From Flexifilum sp963727545 (GTDB lineage: Bacteria; Chloroflexota; Anaerolineae; Aggregatilineales; Phototrophicaceae): DNA of 64,000 nucleotides. The position numbers and the translations under genes were made by a program. Position 1 is the stretch's first letter, and each line of letters starts with the position of its first letter. The notes below the pieces were generated by a model, which made no database searches, was not told where the DNA came from, and was given only the letters and a program-made list of their open reading frames with translations. This document shows, piece by piece, positions 32,670 to 41,558 of the stretch. Location of the stretch: contig CAVSGS010000025.1 in NCBI GenBank assembly GCA_963727545.1, positions 101,121-165,120 on the forward strand, given 5' to 3'.

Positions 32670-33566
32670 GACCGCCCAATAGCGGTTCTTGAGCGGATTG
32701 ATGTCTTCGCCCAGCAGCGCATTCGGGTTTTCCGGGTGACGGCGGACGATGTAGATCGGTCCAATCGCCCACGTCAGCACCAGCCCACCGATCACGCCGC
32801 CGATGTGCGCCCAGTTATCGACACTCATGGCGCTGCCCGGAGCGTTCGAAAGCAGCCCGAAAATCAGATTGATGACGGCGAGTATAATCAGACTTTGCAT
32901 CTGCGCGTGACCGCGCGCGCCGAGCAGCTTGCGATGCTGGTACAGGTAGACGAACTGCGCCGCCAGCACCGCGAAGATCGCGCCGGAAGCGCCGACCGAA
33001 TAAACATTGCCGCTGCTGAGCACCGCGCTCAAGACCGACCCCGTTAATCCACCGAGTAGATAGATCAACGTGAAGCGCACGTGACCGAACAGGCGCTCGA
33101 CCGGGATTCCGATCACGTAGAGAATGTACATGTTGAAGATCAAGTGCAGGCTGTTGGCGAATACGTAGCCGCCCGCCCCATCAAAGATGCTCGCGTGCAG
33201 GAACATCGACGTGAACAGGCGGTAAATCTCACCGTTTTGGAGCACCGCGATCGGGTTATTCGCGCCCCACAATAAGAGCTGCTCGTCCAACTGCGGCGAA
33301 AGCGCGCGGATCACGAAGATCAGCACGTTGATCGCGATCAACGTATAGGTGACGGTCGGGCGTACCGACGGAATGTGCAAAATCATCTGTTGACGCGGCG
33401 GCTGACCTTGCGGATTTTGCGGCGGCGGGACGGGATCGCGGTCAAGCGGGTGCTGTTTGCTCCGCTGCTGTGGCGGGTTTTGGGGAGTAGGCGGCGGTGT
33501 CGGTGCGACGCGATCGCGCTCGAGCGGATGCTGTTTGCGCCGGTCGGGTGGCGGATCATTGAGCAT
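32613..33566 (-). CDS. Rhomboid-family intramembrane serine protease
   Basis: 317 residues. The catalytic serine is S194 in SVGASGAIF, the catalytic histidine is H254 in NWAHIGGVIGG, and NSLHLIFNMY and VERLFGHVRF are conserved. It cuts transmembrane substrates within the membrane. The first ~60 residues are a cytoplasmic proline/glutamine-rich extension with two copies of a KQHPLxRDxVxP unit, an unusual feature. It is convergent with DUF2304 (57-base overlap) and divergent from the FmdB gene. Confidence 0.92.
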   Translation of the reverse strand: MLNDPPPDRRKQHPLERDRVAPTPPPTPQNPPQQRSKQHPLDRDPVPPPQNPQGQPPRQQMILHIPSVRPTVTYTLIAINVLIFVIRALSPQLDEQLLLWGANNPIAVLQNGEIYRLFTSMFLHASIFDGAGGYVFANSLHLIFNMYILYVIGIPVERLFGHVRFTLIYLLGGLTGSVLSAVLSSGNVYSVGASGAIFAVLAAQFVYLYQHRKLLGARGHAQMQSLIILAVINLIFGLLSNAPGSAMSVDNWAHIGGVIGGLVLTWAIGPIYIVRRHPENPNALLGEDINPLKNRYWAVSLFAIALMVILIVARLIA

Positions 33567-33613
33567 TGAAAACGACTTTCAGTATAATAGCGTCACTATT
33601 CACGGAGGCGATT

Positions 33614-34012
33614 ATGCCAGTTTACGATTACCGCTGCAATGCGTGTGGACGCAAAGCTGCGCTTTTCTACAAGTCCTATAAGGATTACGACGCCGCCAAC
33701 GATGCCCATGCTCATACCTGCCCTCACTGCGGCAGTCACGATCTCACCCGCTTGATCAGCCGCGTGGCGATCCAGAAGCCGGGACGCAATTATGCCAATA
33801 TGTCCTCGAATGAGATGCTCTCGGTCATGGAAGGCGGCGACTCGCGCGAGTTAGGGCGGATGATGCACCAGCTTGGTCAGGATGAGGCGGTCAGCGACCC
33901 GGCGTTCAGCGAAGTCACCGAGCGGCTGATGAAAGGCGAGGATCCCGGACGGATCGAGGCTGACCTCGGCAGCATGGGTGCTGCCGACTCCGGCGGCGCG
34001 GGCGACGAGTAG
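33614..34012 (+). CDS. FmdB-family zinc-ribbon protein
   Basis: 132 residues. The CxxC...CxxC zinc ribbon is MPVYDYRCNACGRKAALF then TCPHCGSHDLTRLISRVA. The ~80-residue C-terminal part is acidic and helical. FmdB-type proteins are small putative regulators or chaperones of unclear role. ATG 33614 follows GGAGGCG. A TATAATAG -10-like box lies near 33583. The hypothetical gene 34023 starts 10 bases after its stop. Confidence 0.85.
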   Translation: MPVYDYRCNACGRKAALFYKSYKDYDAANDAHAHTCPHCGSHDLTRLISRVAIQKPGRNYANMSSNEMLSVMEGGDSRELGRMMHQLGQDEAVSDPAFSEVTERLMKGEDPGRIEADLGSMGAADSGGAGDE

Positions 34013-34022
34013 TCAGGTCACG

Positions 34023-34340
34023 ATGGACATCACTTTCGCCGCGCTGCTTGATCTCCCCGCCGACACCCCGATCACCTTCGACCGGATCGATCTGTTCGAT
34101 TGGGGGCGGACGTTGGTTTTCGGCGGCACGGCGGGCAGCGCTGAAACGGGCATCGTTTTCACGCTCCGCTGCAACGACTGCCGCGATTTACACTGGCGGG
34201 TCTACGTCCACGACGCCGGGGCGAGCACCGCGCTGGTCGGTTTTGCGCCGGGGCGGGATCAGCATCGCAGCCCGATGCAGCTGCTCACCGAGCACTTCGG
34301 CTTATCGCTGTACTATGGCAGCCTGACGGTTTCGATGTAA
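34023..34340 (+). CDS. Hypothetical 105-residue protein
   Basis: Starts 10 bases after the FmdB gene and is probably cotranscribed. It looks like a small beta-rich soluble domain (DWGRTLVFGGTAGSAETGIV, FTLRCNDCRDLHWRVYVHD). A CxxC pair (RCNDCRD) may bind metal or form a disulfide. No family was recognised. Confidence 0.6.
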   Translation: MDITFAALLDLPADTPITFDRIDLFDWGRTLVFGGTAGSAETGIVFTLRCNDCRDLHWRVYVHDAGASTALVGFAPGRDQHRSPMQLLTEHFGLSLYYGSLTVSM

Positions 34341-34376
34341 CGCAGACAATCCCCCGACCGCAATTAGGCAATCCCA

Positions 34377-34404
34377 GTAGGGGCACGATATATCGTGCCC
34401 CTAC
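34377..34404. repeat. Perfect 28-base REP palindrome
   Basis: GTAGGGGC and GCCCCTAC ends around an ACGATATATCGT core. It lies between two convergent genes, where it could act as a two-way terminator. Confidence 0.9.
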
Positions 34405-34991
34405 CTGTTTTTGTTCACCTCGTACTCGCTCCGCAGCAGTCCGTAATGATACTCACCGCTGAAAGTGCCGTCCGGGTTTTTCCGGGTCTGGCGCAGATGG
34501 GCTTCGCGGACGAAGCCGCAGCGCTCGGCGACGTGCTGGCTGCGCGCGTTGGTATCGTTACAGCCTAAGCGCACGCGCTGCGCCCCCAAATCTTCGAAGC
34601 AGAAACGGAGCGCGGCGCGCGACGCCTCGGTGACGAAGCCCTGTCCCTCGTGGGCGCAGTCGACAAAGTAGCCGAGTTCGAATTCCGGCAGTTCCCAGTT
34701 GACCACGCCGACGTAAATTTGCGCCGCGAATTCGCCGCTGGTCTTCAGCCACGCGCCGAAGAAGAACGCCCGCCGCGCCGCGAAGTCGAGCGCGAACTGG
34801 CGCATCAGAATTTCGGCTTCCTCCGGCGTGCTGACGCCCCGCGCGGGATTGTCGGTTTCGTAGCGGGCGAGATGATCGCGGTTGCGTTGGCAGACCACGT
34901 AATAGGCGTCACCATCCCCGGCTTGGTAGGGGCGCAGGATCAGACGCTCGGTTTGGAGTTGGGTTGGTAGATCGAGCAAAAGCGGGTGCAT
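34401..34991 (-). CDS. GNAT N-acetyltransferase, RimJ/RimL type
   Basis: 196 residues from ATG 34991. It opens LPTQLQTERLILRPYQAGDG and has the acetyl-CoA region ELGYFVDCAHEGQGFVTEAS, then GCNDTNARSQHVAERCGFVR. The Cys and Asn pattern of the last block is typical of RimL-type ribosomal-protein serine acetyltransferases, but the substrate is not determined. Its stop lies inside the flank of the REP palindrome at 34377. An upstream in-frame start at 35051 is less likely because it extends into the hairpin cluster. Confidence 0.85.
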   Translation of the reverse strand: MHPLLLDLPTQLQTERLILRPYQAGDGDAYYVVCQRNRDHLARYETDNPARGVSTPEEAEILMRQFALDFAARRAFFFGAWLKTSGEFAAQIYVGVVNWELPEFELGYFVDCAHEGQGFVTEASRAALRFCFEDLGAQRVRLGCNDTNARSQHVAERCGFVREAHLRQTRKNPDGTFSGEYHYGLLRSEYEVNKNR

Positions 34992-35038
34992 GATTCCCTT
35001 TCTCAGCGAGTTGGTTAAAGGTGAGAATGACGCCTGTC

Positions 35039-35145
35039 GCTGGAGGCTCAAAGCCTCCAGCTAAAAACCAAGCTGGCTGAAGCCAGCTCTTTTGAGTCCG
35101 CTTTAGCGGGCTTGAATTGATAGCCGAAGGCTTCGAGCCTTCGGC
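35039..35145. repeat. Cluster of four different perfect hairpins
   Basis: GCTGGAGGCT/AGCCTCCAGC (35039-35061), AGCTGGCT/AGCCAGCT (35071-35088), CCGC/GCGG with flanking AG/CT (35095-35112) and GCCGAAGGCT/AGCCTTCGGC (35123-35145) follow one another in 107 bases. None overlaps a credible gene. The arrangement looks like a composite interspersed repeat rather than a chance run. Confidence 0.85.
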
Positions 35146-35252
35146 GGATGAGCGCTCGCCACTGTCCTTGAGCTTAACCCCCCACTTCTTAGTGCGTACC
35201 TCAGCCGTTACTCGTGCTAAAATCAGGCAAAAGCTGAACGAAGGAATCCGCC

Positions 35253-35780
35253 ATGGCAATCGAACTCAGCACCGCCATCGTGATCATTGCGCCGCCGCGC
35301 GTGCAAGCCTTTGCGACCCCGATCCGGCGGCTCTACAGCCTTGAGGGGATGCTGCGCGTTCCGGCGCACATCACCGTTCTGTTCCCCTTCGTACCGGTGG
35401 ACGATTTGGACAGCGTGTGCCCGAAGCTCCGGCAAATCTACGCCGACTTCGCCCCGTTCGAGGTCACGCTGGACGGCTACGGGCATTTCCCGACCGCGAC
35501 CTACCTCAAACCGGCTGACCCGGAGCCGATCAAGGCGTTGTTCCGGGCGGTTCACGCCGAATTCCCGGAGTATCCGCCTTATCGCGGCGCGCACAGCGTC
35601 GACGACATCACGCCGCACATGACCGTCGGCGAGTTCAAGACCGAAGCCGAACGGAAAGCCGCTCAGTTCCCGCCCTTCGAGCCGATCACCTTCCCGGTGC
35701 GTCGCCTGAGCTTGATCGTCGGCGTCGAGCACGAGCCGGTGCCGTGGATCACCCGCGACGTGATCCCGTTAGGCGGGTGA
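35253..35780 (+). CDS. 2'-5' RNA ligase/cyclic phosphodiesterase-like (2H) protein
   Basis: 175 residues with both HxT motifs of the 2H phosphoesterase superfamily: HITVLFPF (first) and HMTVGEF (second). Family members cyclise or open 2',5' or 2',3' nucleotide phosphates. The YGHFPTATYLKP block is also typical. ATG 35253 follows AAGGAATCCGCC. A small membrane protein gene begins 4 bases after its stop. Confidence 0.85.
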   Translation: MAIELSTAIVIIAPPRVQAFATPIRRLYSLEGMLRVPAHITVLFPFVPVDDLDSVCPKLRQIYADFAPFEVTLDGYGHFPTATYLKPADPEPIKALFRAVHAEFPEYPPYRGAHSVDDITPHMTVGEFKTEAERKAAQFPPFEPITFPVRRLSLIVGVEHEPVPWITRDVIPLGG

Positions 35781-35784
35781 CACC

Positions 35785-36108
35785 ATGACCGACTCGCGCG
35801 AAACCGTCGTCGAACTGATCACGGCGGGCTTGCTGGCGCTGATCGTCCTGTTCTACCTGATCGGCGCGCTCAATCAGGGCGTCGCCATGCTGCTCGGCGG
35901 CGTGACGCTGCTCGGTTCCGGCGTCTACCAGACGCGCAACGGTTGGCACGTCAGCCTGCTGACGTGGATCTTGGGCTTGGTGCTGATGCTCGGCGGGATC
36001 GGGCTGCGCGTCTTCCTCGTCGGCGTGATCCGCATCAATTGGCTGCCGCTCATCCTGCTGCTGATCGCGGTCGTCTACGCTTGGAATTGGTGGCGCAAAC
36101 GGTCGTGA
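35785..36108 (+). CDS. Small membrane protein of unknown function
   Basis: 107 residues. Hydrophobic helices: ELITAGLLALIVLFYLIGAL, a GVAMLLGGVTLLGSGV segment, LLTWILGLVLMLGGIGLRVF and INWLPLILLLIAVVYAWN. The end is basic (WWRKRS). No family is recognised. It is coupled to the 2H phosphoesterase gene (4-base gap). The REP palindrome at 36111 begins 2 bases after its stop. Confidence 0.65.
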   Translation: MTDSRETVVELITAGLLALIVLFYLIGALNQGVAMLLGGVTLLGSGVYQTRNGWHVSLLTWILGLVLMLGGIGLRVFLVGVIRINWLPLILLLIAVVYAWNWWRKRS

Positions 36109-36110
36109 CT

Positions 36111-36134
36111 GGGCGCATAGCCATGCGCCCCTAC
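36111..36134. repeat. REP-family half-palindrome
   Basis: GGGCGCAT-AGCC-ATGCGCCCCTAC; only the right end retains the CCCCTAC terminus. Confidence 0.75.
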
Positions 36135-36151
36135 GAAATCACCACGATGTG

Positions 36152-36538
36152 TTAGACAATCGAGACGGTGGCGAGCGACTGCCACAACAGAATCGTGATC
36201 ACGGCGAGGTCGAGCGCCAGCGCGTAAATCACGCTGGTCGTATTCAGGCTGTTCCACCAGACGACCAGCAGCAGCGCTGAGATCGACGCCGCGGCGAGCG
36301 CGACGTCGCCCCACCAGACCGTATTCGCATAATAGCCGCCGGCTGCCGCGATGAAGCCGAGCACCGGGATCAGCCAGAGGACGCCGACGATGCCTTCGAA
36401 AGTCTGGTCAAGGTGCAAAACGTCGCTGAACAAGGAAGAACGGGAGACGCCGGTTTTCCAATAACCCCAACTATTCGCGGCAAACAGGACGTGCCCGATG
36501 CCGTGTCCCACCAGAACCAAAGCGATAATAATTTGCAT
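36152..36538 (-). CDS. Small polytopic membrane protein
   Basis: 128 residues with four hydrophobic helices (IIIALVLVGHGIGHVLFAAN, GIVGVLWLIPVLGFIAAAGG, VALAAASISALLLVVWWNSL, ALALDLAVITILLWQSLATV). The GHGIGHVLF motif near the start is seen in small unknown membrane proteins of related bacteria (recollection, not checked). No partner gene is adjacent. Function unknown. Confidence 0.65.
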   Translation of the reverse strand: MQIIIALVLVGHGIGHVLFAANSWGYWKTGVSRSSLFSDVLHLDQTFEGIVGVLWLIPVLGFIAAAGGYYANTVWWGDVALAAASISALLLVVWWNSLNTTSVIYALALDLAVITILLWQSLATVSIV

Positions 36539-36714
36539 TATCGTCCCACTCCGTGAATGCAGGAGGACCCTGCTCCTATGGTAGCCGCAAATCAGGGTTT
36601 TGAAGTGTGCAGAATGTCATAGGATTGCCTGTGCAGAATGAACAAAATGATGCTTAAAAGGGGATGGTGCCGCGTGGATTTACGCGGTTTAGCAATTCGA
36701 CATGGAGTTTATCC

Positions 36715-36757
36715 GTAAGGGCGTTGTGCTTGCTTCGCAAGCCTTGAACGCCCCTAC
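36715..36757. repeat. REP-family palindrome with a GCTTGC/GCAAGC inner stem
   Basis: GTAAGGGCGTT...AACGCCCCTAC with an inner GCTTG-CTTCG-CAAGC hairpin. The 251-base gap 36539-36789 holds this element and no gene. Confidence 0.75.
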
Positions 36758-36789
36758 AGGCAGTGGCGCGATAGACGGCAGTACGCTGC

Positions 36790-38928
36790 TCAAGTGCGCA
36801 CAGTGGGAAGCGTGAACATGAAGCAGCCGCCGGTGGCGCGCGTGTTGGGGACTGCCCAGATTTTACCGCGATGCATCTCGACGATGCTGCGCGTCACCGC
36901 CAGCCCCAAACCGACGCCCTCGATCCGCTTCGTCTTGGCTTCCTCGGTGCGGAAGAAGGGCATAAACACCTTCTCCGCTTCGTCTTTGCTCAAGCCTTTG
37001 CCCTCGTCGGTGACGGTGACGAGGATCGCCGGCAGCACGATGTCCGCCGGAGCGAAGTCGGGCAGGGTGTCGCTGGAGGTGATCAGGTCGGTCGTCAGGC
37101 GGATTTTACCGCCATCCGGCGAATACTTGATGGCGTTGGTCAGCAGATTGGTGATCACCTGCGAGATGCGGTCAACGTCCACGTTGACCGGCGGCAGGTC
37201 GTCGTCCACGTCCATGATCACTTTCTGATCGCGCGCTTTGTATTGAAGCTCCATCCGCGCGACGATCTCGATCACGATGTCGGGCAGGTGGGCTTCGGTC
37301 TTGTGCAGCTTGAGTTCGCCCGCGTCGGCGCGCGTGATCTCGATCATGTCGGTGAAGACGGTGTTGAGGTGCTTGGCGCTGTTGAGGATGATTTCGGTGT
37401 ATTCGCGGGCGAGGTCGGGCAGTTGATCGCCGGTCGCTTCAAGGATGAACTCGGCGAAGCCGCGAATCGAAGTCAGCGGCGTGCGCAGTTCGTGTGAGAT
37501 GCGCGAGAGAAAGGCAGCGCGCAGCCGCTGCGCCGCGCGTTCCGGCGTGGCGTCGTGGAAAATGTAGATGCGTCCTAACACGTCGGCGTCTTGATAAACC
37601 GGCGCGCTGTACCACTCCACATCGAGCGGCTGTCCCTCGCTGTTGACCATGCGGAACTCGTTGCGACGCACGGCGGGGTCGCGGACGGGGGTGCTCAGCC
37701 ACGCGGCGCGCAGTTCTTGACGCACCACTTCGGGGATCTCCATCTGGTTGAGCAGGTGGATCAGTGTATCGCCTTCGGCGCGCTGCTCGCTGACCTCGAA
37801 CATGTGCGTGAAACGCTGGTTGACGGTCAGCACGTGCCCGCCCTGTCCTGATGGCAGCACCATGACGACGCCGTCGGTCACGGCGTCGAGGATGGCGGCG
37901 CGGTGATGTTCGAGCCGTTCGTGCTGCTGCTGTAAGACCTGTGCCATCGCGCTGATCGCCAAGAACTCGCTGACGGTGCGGTAGCTTTGTAATTCGCGCT
38001 CGTCGAGCTGCTGCCGCCGGTCGGTGCCGATGGCGAGCACGCCGAGCCGCTGCCGCGTCGATTGCAGCGCGATCAAGGTCAGCCCGCGCAGCCGCTCCGC
38101 TTTGAGGAAGCCGCGAATCAGCGGGTCAAAGCGATCCTTGATCTGGTTGACGGTGGGGAAGGTGACGATCTCGTTGCGCTGAAGCTGTTCCAGCAGGTCG
38201 GGATAGTCCTTGAGATAGAGCCGGACGCCGATGCCGATGCCGCTGCCGTAGCGCCGCGACCACGATCCGCGCAGTTCCAGATACTCGAACGGTCCGTTCG
38301 GGCTGTCCTCGCGCACGGGACCATAGAGCAGCATGGCACAGCTGGAGATGTGCCCCTCGAACATGGTATCGCGCAGGATGTTGACGACGTGCTGCGGCGA
38401 CGGATTCTCGGCGATGGCTTGCGCGGTCTGCAAGATCGACTGGGCGGTCGAGAGGTTTTCGGCGAGTACGTTGTAGAGGTGATGGTTCTCCAGCACGACG
38501 CGGATCAAGCTGACGAGCGTCGCGCAGCGCTCGATGTGGCTCTGGTCATAGGTCTTGGGATTCACTGAACTGAGGGCGAGCACCCCGCTGATCACGTCGG
38601 TGATCGAGAAGGGATAGAATAAGACCGATTGCAGCGGTACGTTAGCGGTTGCTTTGAGGGGCTGGATCAGGGGTTCGTTCAGTGGCAGCTGTGGCAACAG
38701 CACCTTGCTGACCGCGCTGCAGGTATGATCTTGCTGCTCGTCGCTCAGCTCGCCAAACGACTCGGACGCCACCGCGTCGATCGTTTGGGTTACGGCGCTG
38801 TATTCGTAGATGCAGGCTAAATCGACCGGGACTTGGGTCGTCACGGTTTCGAGCAAAAAGCGCAGCTGCTCGCTCGGCAGCACCTTCGGTTTGTAAACGG
38901 GGAAAATGTTCTCGACGTTGATCGTCAT
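36790..38928 (-). CDS. Soluble GAF/PAS sensor histidine kinase
   Basis: 712 residues, no membrane helix, so it senses inside the cell. Two GAF-like domains (~residues 15-150 and 165-335) are followed by a PAS domain (~345-470), a HisKA domain with phosphoacceptor His in SRISHELRTPLTSIRG, and a HATPase_c domain (N-box LLTNAIKYSPDGG, G1 DEGKGLS, G2 GVGLGLAVTRS). It lies 132 bases downstream of an OmpR-type response regulator on the same strand, making a likely two-component pair. A terminator stands between them, so transcript levels may differ. Confidence 0.92.
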   Translation of the reverse strand: MTINVENIFPVYKPKVLPSEQLRFLLETVTTQVPVDLACIYEYSAVTQTIDAVASESFGELSDEQQDHTCSAVSKVLLPQLPLNEPLIQPLKATANVPLQSVLFYPFSITDVISGVLALSSVNPKTYDQSHIERCATLVSLIRVVLENHHLYNVLAENLSTAQSILQTAQAIAENPSPQHVVNILRDTMFEGHISSCAMLLYGPVREDSPNGPFEYLELRGSWSRRYGSGIGIGVRLYLKDYPDLLEQLQRNEIVTFPTVNQIKDRFDPLIRGFLKAERLRGLTLIALQSTRQRLGVLAIGTDRRQQLDERELQSYRTVSEFLAISAMAQVLQQQHERLEHHRAAILDAVTDGVVMVLPSGQGGHVLTVNQRFTHMFEVSEQRAEGDTLIHLLNQMEIPEVVRQELRAAWLSTPVRDPAVRRNEFRMVNSEGQPLDVEWYSAPVYQDADVLGRIYIFHDATPERAAQRLRAAFLSRISHELRTPLTSIRGFAEFILEATGDQLPDLAREYTEIILNSAKHLNTVFTDMIEITRADAGELKLHKTEAHLPDIVIEIVARMELQYKARDQKVIMDVDDDLPPVNVDVDRISQVITNLLTNAIKYSPDGGKIRLTTDLITSSDTLPDFAPADIVLPAILVTVTDEGKGLSKDEAEKVFMPFFRTEEAKTKRIEGVGLGLAVTRSIVEMHRGKIWAVPNTRATGGCFMFTLPTVRT

Positions 38929-39011
38929 TTCGGTTGTGCAATCCTAAGCAGCGATCTAACCACTGCCATAACGTTATTTCAAAGATTATATCAAGTAGCG
39001 CGGCAAAATAA

Positions 39012-39036
39012 AAACCCTGAGCATTGCTCAGGGTTT
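39012..39036 (-). terminator. Terminator between response regulator and kinase genes
   Basis: AAACCCTGAGC-ATT-GCTCAGGGTTT, an 11-bp perfect stem. On the minus strand a T5-rich stretch follows, 25 bases after the response regulator stop. A-rich flanks make it potentially bidirectional. Confidence 0.85.
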
Positions 39037-39060
39037 TGGAGTGGTGAAATCGGTGGTGCG

Positions 39061-39810
39061 TTATTCTTCCGGTGGGGCTTCTTCGCCTTCGAGGGCGATG
39101 CCTTCCGGCGGGCGCACGGTGAACATGTAGCCGATGCCCCGCTCGGTGCGGATGTAGTGCGGATGATGCGAATCGGCTTCGAGCTTGCGGCGCAGGCGGT
39201 GCATGTGCACGCGCAGCGTATCTTCGTAGACTTCTTCCGAGGGCCAGACGCGAGCGATCAGCATCCGGTTTTCGACGACGCGCCCGGCGTTGCGCAGCAG
39301 CACGTGGAGCAGGATCAACTCGGTCGGCGTCAGCCCGTAAGCCTTGCCGTTGACGACGATCCGGTTGTGGGCGAAATCGATGCTCAGGTTGTCGTCGATG
39401 CGAATGATCGGCTCGCTGGCATAGTCGAGGCTGGGCATCCGCGCCAGCACGACCTGCACGCGCGCTTCGAGTTCGCGCAGTTCAAACGGCTTGACGATGA
39501 AATCTTCGGCGTACTTCTTCAAGCCTTGTACGACGGTATCAGTGTCGCTGGTCGCAGTAATAAAGACGATCGGCACGTCCGCCATCGACTTGAGGCGGTT
39601 GCTCAGTTCAAAACCGTGCATGGTGGGTAGGGTCAGGTCGATCAAGGCGATGTGAGGCAGTCCTCGCATCTGCACATGATCGAGCGCGTCGGGACCATCT
39701 TCAAAGGAGGTTACGTCGAAGCCATGCGCGGTCATGTAATCACTGATGAGTTTATTGATGTTTTTGTCGTCTTCAACGAGCAGTACTTTCGTTTTGCCCA
39801 TCTGGATCAC
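39061..39810 (-). CDS. OmpR/PhoB-family response regulator
   Basis: 249 residues. The receiver domain has the acidic pair in LLVEDDKNI, the phosphoacceptor Asp in ALIDLTLP (~residue 58) and the Lys in IVKPFEL. The winged-helix DNA-binding domain has LTPTELILLHVLLRNAGRVV and VHMHRLRRKLEAD and ends in RGIGYMF. A Glu-rich tail follows. It is the likely partner of the histidine kinase at 36790. An inverted repeat at 39835-39854 lies just upstream and could be its operator. Confidence 0.93.
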   Translation of the reverse strand: MIQMGKTKVLLVEDDKNINKLISDYMTAHGFDVTSFEDGPDALDHVQMRGLPHIALIDLTLPTMHGFELSNRLKSMADVPIVFITATSDTDTVVQGLKKYAEDFIVKPFELRELEARVQVVLARMPSLDYASEPIIRIDDNLSIDFAHNRIVVNGKAYGLTPTELILLHVLLRNAGRVVENRMLIARVWPSEEVYEDTLRVHMHRLRRKLEADSHHPHYIRTERGIGYMFTVRPPEGIALEGEEAPPEE

Positions 39811-39834
39811 TCCAAATCTAACAAACTTTGAGGT

Positions 39835-39854
39835 GTATATTGTAATGAATATAC
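39835..39854. promoter_or_regulatory. Palindromic operator candidate upstream of the response regulator
   Basis: GTATATT-GTAATG-AATATAC, a perfect 7-bp inverted repeat with a 6-base spacer, 25 bases upstream of the response regulator ATG. It could be an autoregulation site. Confidence 0.4.
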
Positions 39855-39966
39855 AACGAATGTAACAATAAATCCAGCCCTATTTCGACCGTAATAATTG
39901 AGAATTCTGAACATTTTTTAATGTTTAGTAGATTTATTCCCCGCCGCGTACGCGGGTGAAAGGCTG

Positions 39967-40058
39967 AGCGGAGGTTACGCGAACGCTGTTCCAGCCCAAG
40001 ATGCCCTAAAATAGAGTTATTACGAAGTTAGTGCTCGTTAGAGCGAAGCGGAGGTTAC
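39967..40058 (+). repeat. Direct repeat AGCGGAGGTTAC, two copies 80 bases apart
   Basis: Copies at 39967-39978 and 40047-40058, the second acting as the ribosome-binding region of the secreted protein gene. A small local duplication may explain them. The rest of the gap 39811-40064 holds a TAAAATAGAG -10-like box near 40007 and no gene. Confidence 0.5.
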
Positions 40059-40064
40059 TTGAGC

Positions 40065-41442
40065 ATGTCCAAATATCTTTTGAATAGCCTTCTTTTCTTG
40101 GCTCTTCTCTTCGGTTTTGGCGCGAGCGTACAGGCGCAGGATACCCTCGCGGAGACTTACACCACGCACGACGGCACATTTCGACTCCGGTATCCGTCAG
40201 ATTGGTCGGTTGACGAAGCTGCTTTGAGTATCGTGAGCCTCGATCGGGATGGCGGACTCATCACGATTATGACGCCGGCGACGCTGGACTTCATCGGCGG
40301 CTCGCTGCTCGATGCCAAGTCCGCCAAGGAGGTGATGTCGGCGTTCATCGCCTCTGCCGGTCCGGGGTTCACCTTTGGCGAGCCGGTCAAGGTCGTGCTG
40401 CCGTCGGGGACCGTTGGTTATCGCGCAGCGCTGACCGTGAACAACGAGACCGGGAACAGCGTTGCCGAGGGGTTTGCGCTGACCGTGCCTGTCAGCGCTG
40501 ATGCCTTTGCCATCATCTACGGCATCCCGACCGGTATGGATGAGGCGGACCTCAAAATGCTGGTCTACCAAGTTGCCGAGTCGTTTGAAGTGGGCGAATT
40601 CGTCGTGCCGGGCGCAGTGACCGGTAATCTGCCGAGTCTGCGTCTCATCGGTGCTGGCGGCTCGGCTGACGATTGGCGTCCTGCTATCGCCGAGCTGCGT
40701 CGCCTCGACCTCGTGCCGGCGGGCGGCGAGGCGGTCTTTGGTGAGGATATGCGAATCTATGGCTTGCAGCCCGGATTGTATATCGATCCTGATTCCTCCT
40801 CCGAATATCAGGATTTTGCCATGGCGGCGCTGATCAGCTTGCGGGTGATCCAGCCAGACGATCTCGTCCTGTGTGGGCTGATGACGCGCGTGACTCAGAC
40901 CAAAGCTGACAACCTGAATACGTTCCTCGTCGTTGCGGCTACGGAAAGCAACACCATTCTGGTGATGAATCGCTATACGCCCGCTGCCGATCCGTTCGTC
41001 TATGAGACGGGTCCGGTCGCTGCCAATTTCCACGATCCGCAGCACTTGCTGTACATTGTCCGCGACAACGAACTGACAGTATTTGTGAACGGCGAAGCGG
41101 TGATCGAGGCGCTGCCGCTGCCGATTATGCCCCCATCTACCGAGCCGGTGCTGGCGGGCGTCAATCTCGACCGCGACTGTGTGATGACGGGGATTTGGGC
41201 TTACGGCTTGCCTTCCGCTGATCAGGCTGGTGCTCCTGAACCGGTCGTGACCACCGAGCGCGACTACTCGACCGACCGAGCCGACCATCACCGACGAGCC
41301 TGTTGCTGTGACCGAAGCACCCGTTATTATCGTCCAGCCTGCCGCGACCTTGTCGCCGGGAACCACCAAGACGCCCATCGTGGCGTCAGCTACGCCTGCC
41401 GCGCCGCGCGTCATTACGGCAACGCCCTTTAGCTCAAATTAA
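40065..41442 (+). CDS. Secreted protein of unknown function, frameshifted near its end
   Basis: About 458 residues. The signal peptide LLNSLLFLALLFGFGASVQA is followed by a PsbP/DUF-like start (HDGTFRLRYPSDWSVDEAAL), common in Chloroflexota-type secreted proteins. A second domain (LRLIGAGGSADDWRPAIAEL... FVYETGPVAANFHDPQHLLY) may be a lectin-like fold. Near 41270 the frame must shift. The direct frame becomes Arg/His-rich noise, while the other frame gives a Pro/Thr-rich tail (TEPTITDEPVAVTEAPVIIV) to TAA 41440-41442. The real C-terminus is probably that tail. Confidence 0.75.
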
Positions 41443-41558
41443 GGTCGCGCCGGAGTAATCCGGTTGATGCGGATGTTTGAATGCGCTAGTTTGGCGAGCG
41501 GTGCTGCCGCTGAGTACAATGACGTCCTTCGTGGCGGTTAAGCGGCAGCGAGCGGATC

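Noticed and set aside
35039..35145. Possible CRISPR array
   Set aside because: The hairpins differ from one another and there are no repeated units separated by unique spacers.
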